In this document: piece by piece, positions 9,501 through 16,576 of the stretch | Numbering within the stretch: the first letter of the stretch is position 1 | Layout of the letters: each line of letters opens with the position of its first letter | Assembly (NCBI GenBank): GCA_014762645.1 | Contig: JABURP010000027.1 | Span: forward strand, 1-35,105 | Source of the DNA: Crocinitomicaceae bacterium | GTDB lineage: Bacteria; Bacteroidota; Bacteroidia; Flavobacteriales_D; Crocinitomicaceae | DNA: 35,105 bases | Direction of reading: 5' to 3' | Translations under genes and position numbers: made by a program | The notes under the pieces: model-generated | Databases searched by the model: none | Told to the model about the DNA's origin: nothing | Seen by the model: only the letters and a program-made list of their open reading frames with translations

Positions 9501-10727
9501 GTCGTTCAATCGGCCACTATATACATCCCGGATGGAGAACAGGTAATTACACTTGATTTTGATCTAACCGTAGGTACTGACTGGCAATTAGGCACACAAC
9601 CAAACTCCAATCAAGATTTGTACAGAAATAATTCCGGACCCTCTTATCCATATACGGTTGGAGGTGGTGAAGTCACCATTACACAGGCCAGTCCTGGGAC
9701 AGGCTACTATTACTTCTTTTATGACTGGGTGATTCAATCGCCTGGCTGTACTTCTCCAAGAACAGAAGTTATTGCAACCGTATCACCAAATGCTGATGCT
9801 ACTATTACTCCTGTTGCTCCTATGTGTTCATCCGATTCGCCGATTACGCTAACAGCTGCTGAAACCGGTGGAACATGGACAGGGACCGGAGTGAGCGCAA
9901 GTACGTTTGACCCATCAATTGCGGGAAATGGCACACACACTGTAACGTACACAATACCTGGGATGTGTGGAGATTCGGACCAAATAGATATTGTTGTTGC
10001 GGACAGTTATGATGCAACGATTAATGCACCAGCAGCTACCATTTGTGATACTGATGTACCACTAACATTAACCGCTGTTGATGGAGGTGGAGTTTGGTCA
10101 GGCACAGGAATTACTAATGCAGCCACAGGTGAATTTGACCCAGCAACCGCCGGTGCAGGAACACATACGATTAGTTACTCTATTGCAGGCTCTTGTGGTG
10201 ATGCAGACACGATTGATGTCGTGGTAGAGGCAACACCGGATGCAAGTATAACACCGGCCGGACCATTTTGCAGCTACGAAGATCCTTATCAGTTGATAGC
10301 TGCAGAACCTGGAGGTACGTGGTCAGCAGATTGCGGCACTTGCATAAATGCTACAACCGGTGAATTTGATCCAACTGCAGCTAACACCGGTACATGGACG
10401 ATTACTTACACAATCTCCGGAAACTGCCTTGCAACAGATGTGATCAGTATAACTGTTGATGATTGTCTCGGAGTGGATGAAAACACCAATGCATTTTCTA
10501 TCTATCCTAATCCTTCAGACGGTAACTTCGTTGTGCAATTTGATAACTTTTCGGAATCCTACATTGTTGTAACTGACATTGCGGGTAGAATTGTATATAA
10601 ATCTGCAGTGCTTTCAGACAAGGTCAACATAGACCTTTCTTCAGTTGCTGGTGGAACGTATTTCCTAACCGTATTGAATAACGACCTCACGCTAACGACT
10701 ACAAAGAAAATTCAGATCTTGAGATAG
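6552..10727 (+). CDS. Secreted M4 (thermolysin-like) metalloprotease with CUB, PKD and Ig-like domains and T9SS sorting tail
   Basis: 1391 residues. Signal peptide 1-24, then an FTP/PepSY-like propeptide to about 235 and an M4 catalytic domain to about 560. The zinc site is HEITH (H381, H385) with E405 in NESFSD, exactly 20 residues on as in thermolysin. The catalytic His is H468 in DNGGVHTNSG. Next come a PKD domain near 575-640 (WDFGDGNTS), a CUB domain near 670-775, a second PKD domain (783-857), an Ig-like segment (860-927) and an unassigned beta-rich region to about 1070. Three repeats of about 75 residues follow (GGTWTGTG / GGVWSGTG / GGTWSADC). The tail 1313-1391 (FSIYPNPSDGNFVVQFD ... 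KKIQILR) is a type A T9SS C-terminal domain. It is presumably released or attached at the cell surface for protein degradation. Confidence 0.95.
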   Translation: MKLNLFARIALALVILITSNSFGQEILTGKAAMELYPNAQMVRTGKHSVAPSFIKFYEAKAIDLDHFTGWASKNLELDPNMGFKLLSTERDQLGQVHYRYQQTYFGKPVEGTMWILHTKGDKINSMNGLIYPSLNVSNNAGLAENTAMNKAVDFVGANTYKWELPEEEAHLKREQNDPNATYYPHGELVFVSEGAALTPESFRLAYKFNIYAHQPVSRSEIYVDASNGSILFTNEVFHHADAVGTAQTGYSGSQTITADSFGGSFRLRESGRGNGINTYDMNTGTSYGASVDFTDNDNLWTNANPELDEYATDAHWGAEMTYDYFWLEHNRNSIDGNGFTLNSYVHYDNNYANAFWDGQRMTYGDGNTTYNPFTAIDITGHEITHGLTNFTANLVYSAESGALNESFSDIFGAAIEQYALPTNYDWLMGEDIGAPLRSMSDPNSMGDPDTYFGNNWASLTGPDNGGVHTNSGVQNYWFYLLVEGGTGTNDNADNYSVNGIGWTEAGQIAFRNLTVYMTPSSDFAEARFYAIQSAIDLFGGCTPQVESCTNAWYAVGVGPAYVASVVADMNAPITASCQAPFTVDFSNLSINGTTFQWDFGDGNTSTSLNPSHTYSGYGSYTITLIADGGSCGIDTTVWPNYVDIDTANACIVTMPTSGSAPVQNACSGTLHDSGGPTGDYGANEDAQITISPIGAATVDINFTFFDVEAGQAGSCNYDYVEVYDGPNTSAPLVDTYCNNNVPTGTISSTGPDITIVFHSDPGVEDAGYEVQWNCVLPTVPPTANFISNVDTTCNGEVMFTDISTNGPNSWYWDFGDGNTSNQQDPTHNYSANGSYTVKLVASNTNGADSVIFTDLIFVDLPTAPTGNGANICENNTATLSATGTGSGDLDWYDQQTGGTLINTGTSYTTPSLGATTSYWVEENIPGPIQNLGPVDNSFGGGGFFNGDQHLMFDVTSPVTLKTVKVYANGSGNRYIELRNSSGVVVQSATIYIPDGEQVITLDFDLTVGTDWQLGTQPNSNQDLYRNNSGPSYPYTVGGGEVTITQASPGTGYYYFFYDWVIQSPGCTSPRTEVIATVSPNADATITPVAPMCSSDSPITLTAAETGGTWTGTGVSASTFDPSIAGNGTHTVTYTIPGMCGDSDQIDIVVADSYDATINAPAATICDTDVPLTLTAVDGGGVWSGTGITNAATGEFDPATAGAGTHTISYSIAGSCGDADTIDVVVEATPDASITPAGPFCSYEDPYQLIAAEPGGTWSADCGTCINATTGEFDPTAANTGTWTITYTISGNCLATDVISITVDDCLGVDENTNAFSIYPNPSDGNFVVQFDNFSESYIVVTDIAGRIVYKSAVLSDKVNIDLSSVAGGTYFLTVLNNDLTLTTTKKIQILR

Positions 10728-10733
10728 ACATTT

Positions 10734-11693
10734 ATGAACGAAATAATATCATTGATCATTGTAGCTGCGCTATGTATTTTCTGGATTTTCTTATTTGGAA
10801 GAGCGTTTTATCGATCGGTTGCTAACCGAAAAGAAGCAGACCCACATTCCGGTCGCATTGTAACTGGAAAGATTATTTCATCCACTTCAAAAGGCGCAGG
10901 CCCTTTGAAAACAATGTCTATCGTCGTAGAATTCCCTAATTTTTCAAATGCAAAAGTCCGGGAAACCTTCAATTTTAAGGATACCAAACCCAGCCAAAAC
11001 AGATACGAAGAAGGTAATTCTGTGCAGTTGGTGCTACGAGAAGATGATAAAAACGGACCTTCAGTAGAATTATCGGGGGCACAAAAAAGAGGCTCAAACC
11101 TGGCTTCATTCATCTTCTTTGTTTTTACGGCTGGTGCTATTTATGGTACTTATGTGCTTTATGAACTGGTAGACCAACAAATTGATGGCAATTGGAACAA
11201 TATTGATCAACTTCAAATACAGGAGGGATTAGCGCTTACTGGGGGAATTTTTATTCTCACATTGCTATTCATGCGATTTATCTTTAAAAGATTTGGATTA
11301 TTCCCGAGTAAGGAAAGTATCAAATCAAATAAAGAATTGAAACTTTATGGATTATCCGCTACAGCTAAGGTTACCAATGTTCAAGAAACCGGGATGAAAA
11401 TAAATAACAATCCGGTAATTGAATTTCATTATGAGTTTGAGGATCAATTTGGTACTTCACACAAAGGTAAAGACCGAATGGTAATGGGAATGATTGAATT
11501 AGCCAATATTGGTGATATTGAGCAAAAAGACGTCATATATCTCAAGGATGATCCAGGTAATTCAAGAATTTCTGATGCTATGCAAAAAGGAATGATGACG
11601 GGTTGTATGAAGCTGATTTTCCTACAGATGACTCTGGTTTTCACTGGAATAATAATAGGAATGTTTGTCAGCAGTTTATTAAATATGTCCTGA
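10734..11693 (+). CDS. Multi-pass membrane protein with two DUF3592-like domains
   Basis: 319 residues. Hydrophobic helices lie near 4-24, 121-146, 164-185 and 292-316. Between them are two similar soluble beta-rich segments. The first, about 43-113, starts GRIVTGKIISSTSKGAGP. The second, about 203-285, starts GLSATAKVTNVQETG and contains VIEFHYEFEDQFG. The layout resembles DUF3592 proteins, whose role is unknown, but the match is by pattern only. The gene starts 6 bases after the protease stop and is probably cotranscribed with it, though nothing shows a joint function. Expected location is the inner membrane. Confidence 0.75.
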   Translation: MNEIISLIIVAALCIFWIFLFGRAFYRSVANRKEADPHSGRIVTGKIISSTSKGAGPLKTMSIVVEFPNFSNAKVRETFNFKDTKPSQNRYEEGNSVQLVLREDDKNGPSVELSGAQKRGSNLASFIFFVFTAGAIYGTYVLYELVDQQIDGNWNNIDQLQIQEGLALTGGIFILTLLFMRFIFKRFGLFPSKESIKSNKELKLYGLSATAKVTNVQETGMKINNNPVIEFHYEFEDQFGTSHKGKDRMVMGMIELANIGDIEQKDVIYLKDDPGNSRISDAMQKGMMTGCMKLIFLQMTLVFTGIIIGMFVSSLLNMS

Positions 11694-11729
11694 AGCCCCA
11701 ATATTTATAGCATTTTTTCCAACTCTTAC

Positions 11730-11761
11730 TTGAATTCTACCGTCAACATGTCGTAACTTTG
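11730..11761 (+). promoter_or_regulatory. Bacteroidota housekeeping promoter (TTG-N21-TAACTTTG)
   Basis: TTG at 11730-11732 and a perfect TAnnTTTG box (TAACTTTG) at 11754-11761 are 21 bases apart, within the range known for the Bacteroidota primary sigma factor. The expected transcription start falls at or next to the GTG codon at 11766, so the following lipoprotein mRNA would be leaderless. Confidence 0.6.
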
Positions 11762-11765
11762 TATT

Positions 11766-12458
11766 GTGTACAGGATTTCACTCACATATTTTATCGCGAT
11801 TGTTTTTATTCTTGCGGGGCTTAACGCTTGCCAGCCTGAACCTGAAGTTCCGGATCAAAGCAAGATTTATACTTCCTATCTTTTAAATTATAATAGGACA
11901 GAAGACAAAACAACTGCGAAAGCTACATTTTACCTGAATGAGCCCAGCCAAACCAACCAACAAAAGCTTGAACTGACACACCCAGCAACGGTTAACTATA
12001 ACAACGAGGAACTAATCTTTAATTCACTGGATCGCGTTTATAAAAAAGAATTTCTAGGACTTGTTCAGGGATCATTCAATTATAAAAATTATAATGGAGC
12101 GAATTATTTAAACAGTATCTCAATGGTTGATTCTGTTGATATTTATAGCTCTACGGACAGTGTTTCCATGCAAAGTGATTACTATTTTGAAGTCATAGGT
12201 AATCCACTTGCCTCAGACGAGGTTGTTAATGTATATGTGGAGTCTATTAACAGTGGGGAATCCTATACATCTTCATTTCAATCAATTTCTGGTCTTACCG
12301 TTCAGGTGAGTAGTGCTCAACTTACATCATTAGGAGCAGGTGAGACTTTGATAATTGTCAATAGGAGATTGGAGTACACAAATAACATAAATACCCCAGA
12401 TGCCGGAGGTTTAGTTGCGGTTGAGTATACGGTTCAGTATACAGTTGTTATCTATTAA
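11766..12458 (+). CDS. Lipoprotein of unknown function
   Basis: 230 residues with a lipoprotein signal: hydrophobic stretch to about residue 20, then the lipobox LNAC (Cys22) and an acidic, proline-rich QPEPEVPDQ. The rest is rich in Ser, Tyr, Asn and Thr and looks beta-stranded (for example VNVYVESINSGESYTSSFQS). No family is recognised. The start has to be GTG at 11766: an in-frame ATG at 11748 runs straight into TAA, and no ATG follows before the signal peptide. A promoter box ends 4 bases before this GTG. The stop shares TTAA with the convergent DUF2130 gene. The lipid-anchored Cys is followed by no Asp. Confidence 0.8.
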   Translation: MYRISLTYFIAIVFILAGLNACQPEPEVPDQSKIYTSYLLNYNRTEDKTTAKATFYLNEPSQTNQQKLELTHPATVNYNNEELIFNSLDRVYKKEFLGLVQGSFNYKNYNGANYLNSISMVDSVDIYSSTDSVSMQSDYYFEVIGNPLASDEVVNVYVESINSGESYTSSFQSISGLTVQVSSAQLTSLGAGETLIIVNRRLEYTNNINTPDAGGLVAVEYTVQYTVVIY

Positions 12459-13723
12459 TCGTCATCCCCTTCTTCCAACAAATTATTGCTATCCAAATCC
12501 AACGATTCAATTGTTTTAACAGAGGAGCCAGCTATACCTTTAACAGATCCGTAAAGATCGATAGTATTCATGATCACCTTCTCTATTTGCTTTTCACGAT
12601 CTTTCCAGATGCGTTGCATAGCTCTTTTTTCACGATCCAGTTCTGATTTCAATGAAGTAAATCCTTCTACGATAGCTTCAACCTGATGCCTAAATTCATT
12701 TCCTGTAAGATAAGAGTACAGCATTTGCATCTTATCACCCTTATTTTCATTAGAAGCACGCGTAGCATTGATTTTAATTAAGCCATCTCGTAAAACAACT
12801 GCCAGGCTTTTGTATTCAAGAAAAGAACACACCCACACACCGTCTACTAGCGTAAACGTGGACTGATCCTTTGGTAAGGTTTGTGTTACCAAAACCGCGA
12901 CATCTGCTCCGGCTGCCAACATATCCGATTTCAGCTTCGGAATCCAGTCTCCTGCGAAATTTTGCGTGCGTTTTGATTCGTAAATAATCTTTCCACACTC
13001 TTCCTGCATTTTGTTGACAACAGTTTGAATACAGTCCGCACCGCGGATACCTTTCGAAACCTCCTCTACCCGATCAAACGGAAACAACTGACTTAATTCA
13101 TCTTCAATGGCTAATTCCTGAACTTCTCCCTGCAATTGCATAGAACCTTGCTCCTGCTTGCGTTTCATATCTTCGGTCAACTTCTTCTGATCATCTAATT
13201 GCTTTTGAAGTGCTAACAGTTTAAGCTTGTTCTCTTCCTCTGCAAGTTTTTTGATCTTTTCTTTTTCCTGTAATAAAATCTCATTTAAGCGCTTTTCCTG
13301 CTCTGCTTTAATCTTATCTGTCAATTCATCCTTCTCCCGCTTCAGTTTCTCAATCTCGGCTTTAGACTTGTTTAGTTCCTTAATCTGCTCTGATTTCTCT
13401 TTTAGTTCAGTAGTAAGCAATTTGAGCTGATCTTCCTGCTCTTCGCGAATCTTCGTCTTTAATTTAGTCTCTAATTCTGTGCGTTCTTCTTTTAGCTTTT
13501 TCTCTAATCGTTCCTGAAACAATTCGTTTTCTTTACGCCTGTTTTCTTCAAAATCGGCCTTTAACTTTTCCAGATCAGCCTTTTTCTTCTCAACTTCCTT
13601 ATTCTTCTCAGCAAATTCAGAAATGTACTTCTTCTTTAATTCTTCCTCTAATTGATGAGTCAGAATATCATTAATATCTATTTCAGTACCGCAATTCGGA
13701 CATTTTACTTTTGATTCGCTCAT
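12455..13723 (-). CDS. DUF2130 protein: coiled coil plus nuclease-like C-terminal domain
   Basis: 422 residues. The N-terminus has a half zinc-ribbon (CPNCGTEIDINDILTHQLEE). Residues about 25-215 are a long, highly charged coiled coil. The C-terminal domain carries the DUF2130 signatures: FPFDRVEEVSKGIRGADCIQ near 215-232, GKIIYESKRTQNFAGDW near 245-262, and GADVAVLVTQ. The order Asp (GADCIQ), then ExK (ESK), then a conserved hydrophobic strand fits a PD-(D/E)xK nuclease core, which is inference. The function of the family is not established. The ATG is at 13721-13723, 40 bases after the end of the 138-residue gene, probably in the same transcript. It is cytoplasmic by composition. Confidence 0.88.
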   Translation of the reverse strand: MSESKVKCPNCGTEIDINDILTHQLEEELKKKYISEFAEKNKEVEKKKADLEKLKADFEENRRKENELFQERLEKKLKEERTELETKLKTKIREEQEDQLKLLTTELKEKSEQIKELNKSKAEIEKLKREKDELTDKIKAEQEKRLNEILLQEKEKIKKLAEEENKLKLLALQKQLDDQKKLTEDMKRKQEQGSMQLQGEVQELAIEDELSQLFPFDRVEEVSKGIRGADCIQTVVNKMQEECGKIIYESKRTQNFAGDWIPKLKSDMLAAGADVAVLVTQTLPKDQSTFTLVDGVWVCSFLEYKSLAVVLRDGLIKINATRASNENKGDKMQMLYSYLTGNEFRHQVEAIVEGFTSLKSELDREKRAMQRIWKDREKQIEKVIMNTIDLYGSVKGIAGSSVKTIESLDLDSNNLLEEGDDD

Positions 13724-13763
13724 ACTTCTACTTTTTGACCAAGAAAAGGCTTTAGTCCGTAAT

Positions 13764-14180
13764 TTATTTACGTTTTTTCGTCACGAAAATCTTATTGCCC
13801 TCCATGGTGATAACCCATGAATTGTCAAAGATTCTTGGAAGATACCGCAGGTATAACTTGGTCCGTTGAGAAAGCTCCGTGTCTTCGCCTTCTTTATACA
13901 CACCTGTAAATTCATACACCTGGGTATTGGGGTGTTTCTCACCATACATATCAATAATGGTGATTATGGTACGCATTACCTTGAACACATCTCCCTTATT
14001 CGTAAGTGCATATTCCTCTCCTTCGTATTCCTCATTTAACACTCCAAATGCGATCACTGCGTGTAAAATATTTTCTTTTTTACGCGCAAACCTTACTTCA
14101 TATTCCACTCCGTAATCAGTAGTAAAGTGATAAACCTGACCGGTAGGAATATTTGGTTTTATGATCTCGTAGGTATCCAT
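13764..14180 (-). CDS. Conserved-looking small protein of unknown function
   Basis: 138 residues with no signal peptide or membrane helix and an alternating beta/alpha pattern. Notable segments are GVEYEVRFARKKENILHAVI, VFKVMRTIITIIDMYGEKHP and a basic C-terminus (NKIFVTKKRK). I do not recognise a family. Its style resembles small proteins found in Bacteroidota accessory or phage-derived loci, but nothing else here supports a prophage. A perfect TAnnTTTG box lies 11 bases before the ATG (14178-14180). It is followed after 40 bases by the DUF2130 gene, so it may be functionally linked to that predicted nuclease. Confidence 0.7.
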   Translation of the reverse strand: MDTYEIIKPNIPTGQVYHFTTDYGVEYEVRFARKKENILHAVIAFGVLNEEYEGEEYALTNKGDVFKVMRTIITIIDMYGEKHPNTQVYEFTGVYKEGEDTELSQRTKLYLRYLPRIFDNSWVITMEGNKIFVTKKRK

Positions 14181-14191
14181 TGATCGGAGTC

Positions 14192-14199
14192 CAAATATA
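14192..14199 (-). promoter_or_regulatory. TAnnTTTG promoter box upstream of the 138-residue protein
   Basis: Minus-strand TATATTTG, a perfect -7 box, ends 11 bases before the ATG at 14180. No clear TTG -33 element is visible at the expected distance. The predicted leader is about 5-7 bases. Confidence 0.45.
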
Positions 14200-14291
14200 A
14201 TGTAAACTTGATAATAATTTACGCTGTAAAAAACAGAAATTCATCCAGATATAATCAATTATTCTAATCCTTGAATTCCTAAGCACCGGCA

Positions 14292-15383
14292 TCATTTAAA
14301 ATATCTGAAATCCTGACCTTTCTTAATTGCTAATAAACTTTCATAGATCAATCTAATACCGTTTTCCACATCAGATTTGTGAGCCATTTCAACTGTTGTA
14401 TGCATATACCTAAGCGGAGTTGAAATTAACACAGATGGCACACCTGCATTTGAGTAGGCAAAAGCATCTGTATCTGTGCCGGTTGATCGGGAAGCAGCTG
14501 CTCTTTGAAAAGGTATTTTCTTCTTTTCTGCTGAATCGATCACCAGTTTCAAGAGATTATTCTGAACTGCAGGCCCATAAGTTAAAACAGGACCTTCACC
14601 TGATTTCAAATCGCCTTGTTGAATCTTGTCAATCATTGGGGTGTTTGTATCATGACAAACATCTGTAACAATTGCCGCATGCGGTTGAATCTTCTCCGCA
14701 ATCATTTGAGCACCACGCAAACCTACCTCTTCCTGAACAGAATTGGTAATATACAAACCAAAAGGCAATGACTTCTCATTCTCTTTAAGTAGCCGGGCCA
14801 CTTCAGCAATCATAAATCCGCCAATTCTATTATCCAGGGCTCTTCCAACAAATCTATTCTTGTTCATCACCATGAATTCATCTTCAAAGGTTACAACACA
14901 TCCCACGTGAATCCCAAGTTTTTCTACTTCTTCTTTATCACTGCATCCAACATCCAGAAAAATATTTTTTAAAGTAGGTGGTTGTTCCTTGTTCCCATTC
15001 CGTGTATGTATTGCAGGCCATCCAAAAACACCTTTAACAATTCCTTTATCTGTAAAGATGTTCACTCGTTTTGATGGGGCTATTTGATGATCTGACCCTC
15101 CATTTCTCCTCAAATAAATGAATCCATCCGAATTGATATAATGTACAAACCATGAAATTTCATCAGCATGAGCCTCAATTACAACTTTATACTCAGCTTT
15201 TGGATTTACAATTCCAACAACAGTTCCATAGTTATCAACCCAATAATCATCAATAAAAGGTTTTACGTAGTCCAGCCATAACTTCTGTCCATCTTTCTCA
15301 AAACCAGTCGGTGATGGGTTATTGAGATAATTCTCTAAAAATTGTTCACTTGATTTTTTTATAATTGCCTTCTTCTTAGCCAT
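14292..15383 (-). CDS. M42 family metallo-aminopeptidase
   Basis: 363 residues, typical of M42 (glutamyl aminopeptidase / FrvX-like) enzymes. These are cytoplasmic dinuclear-metal exopeptidases, usually forming dodecameric shells. The metal-site motifs are in order: AHADEISW (H72, D74), RALDNRIGG (D184), the catalytic and metal glutamates QEEVGLRGAQ (E218, E219), VTDVCHDTN (D241) and the final His in YMHTTVEMAH. No signal peptide: the start MAKKKAIIKKSS is basic and cytosolic. It diverges from the TPR/PorE-like cluster with only 74 bases between starts. A 111-base gap separates its end from the 138-residue gene, and I see nothing definite in it besides the promoter of that gene. Confidence 0.93.
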   Translation of the reverse strand: MAKKKAIIKKSSEQFLENYLNNPSPTGFEKDGQKLWLDYVKPFIDDYWVDNYGTVVGIVNPKAEYKVVIEAHADEISWFVHYINSDGFIYLRRNGGSDHQIAPSKRVNIFTDKGIVKGVFGWPAIHTRNGNKEQPPTLKNIFLDVGCSDKEEVEKLGIHVGCVVTFEDEFMVMNKNRFVGRALDNRIGGFMIAEVARLLKENEKSLPFGLYITNSVQEEVGLRGAQMIAEKIQPHAAIVTDVCHDTNTPMIDKIQQGDLKSGEGPVLTYGPAVQNNLLKLVIDSAEKKKIPFQRAAASRSTGTDTDAFAYSNAGVPSVLISTPLRYMHTTVEMAHKSDVENGIRLIYESLLAIKKGQDFRYFK

Positions 15384-15457
15384 TTTCTTATTTTAGTACG
15401 ATAATTGCAATATACCCATTAAAAGTATAAATTAGCAGCTTAATAACGCCGTCAAAT

Positions 15458-16558
15458 ATGATGAAAATAATCACATTTTGTATATCACTATTCCTACTTA
15501 CTTTAACAAGTCTTGCACAGGAAGATAAAAAAGTAATAGAAGGAGGAGAAGTAGATAAGTCAACCATGGATTCTCTTGGTTTAACTGATCCTGTAGTCCA
15601 GAGAAAATATAACGAAGGAGTTAAAATGCTGACTTCCAAAAACTACCAGCAGGCAGTAAATGCATTTACGGAAGTCATCTCAAGGGATAACACTTATACC
15701 AATGCTTATTATAACCGTGGTAAAGCCCACAGGGGATTAGGCAATACGGATGAAGCAGTTGCGGATTTTGAAAAAACTGTGGCAATGAACCCCACTAATC
15801 ATGAAGCAAGTTATCTCAAAGGACAGACATTAATGGAAGCCGGGCGATATGACGAAGCGGCTATCGCTTTTAAACAGGCGGCTACGACAAATACTTCAAA
15901 AGAAACCTATGCTTATTACCAGGGGGTTGCTGAATTTCAAGCTGGGAACTATGAAGCTGCTGTAAAGGCATTTGATGAAGCAATCAGACGAAAAGCGGAT
16001 TATGCCTATGCTTACAACGACAGGGGATCTGCTAAAATGCAAATGGAGGATTACGACGGCGCTATCCGTGATTACCAAAACGCAATTAAGTACGATAATT
16101 ATCTGGCTTTTGCCTATAATAATCTTGGGTCGGCATACAAAGCAAAAGAAGATTGGGCCAATGCTGAAAAATACTACACTGAAGCCCTAAAAAGAGATCC
16201 AAAATACTATGTAGCTTATAATAATCGTGGATCTGCAAAATATGCTCAGGGCAAATATCAGGAAGCATTAAGCGATTACTCAAAGGCACTTGAAATCAAT
16301 CCTAAATACGCACTTGCGTATAACAATAAGGCTTCTGTCTATATTCAAACTAAAAACTATGAAGAAGCCGTAAAAAACTGTGATAAAGCCATTGAAATTA
16401 ATCCAGAATTTATGGAGGCCTTTGTAAATAGAGGGATTGCTAAAGAAATGCTCAAAGACCTTGACGGAGCCTGTGCCGATTGGCAAGACGCCTTTATTTT
16501 GGGTTCTGAAAATGCCGAAAACTATGTAAATGGTCCGGCTTGTTCAAATGATAATTAA
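15458..16558 (+). CDS. Secreted TPR-repeat protein, first copy of the TPR/PorE-like module
   Basis: 366 residues. A signal peptide (about 1-21, ending SLAQ) is followed by about nine TPR units from residue 48 to 350, for example NAYYNRGKAHRGLGNTDEAV and AYNNRGSAKYAQGKYQEALS. The C-terminus DGACADWQDAFILGSENAEN is nearly the same as in the second copy (18776-19810). It lies 18 bases before the PorE-like gene and is almost certainly cotranscribed. TPR proteins act as scaffolds, so a periplasmic partner for the OmpA/PorE-like product is the natural inference. Two ATGs, 15458 and 15461, are possible starts. Codon use looks like that of its neighbours. Confidence 0.85.
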   Translation: MMKIITFCISLFLLTLTSLAQEDKKVIEGGEVDKSTMDSLGLTDPVVQRKYNEGVKMLTSKNYQQAVNAFTEVISRDNTYTNAYYNRGKAHRGLGNTDEAVADFEKTVAMNPTNHEASYLKGQTLMEAGRYDEAAIAFKQAATTNTSKETYAYYQGVAEFQAGNYEAAVKAFDEAIRRKADYAYAYNDRGSAKMQMEDYDGAIRDYQNAIKYDNYLAFAYNNLGSAYKAKEDWANAEKYYTEALKRDPKYYVAYNNRGSAKYAQGKYQEALSDYSKALEINPKYALAYNNKASVYIQTKNYEEAVKNCDKAIEINPEFMEAFVNRGIAKEMLKDLDGACADWQDAFILGSENAENYVNGPACSNDN

Positions 16559-16576
16559 GAAAAGTATAATAAGAAA

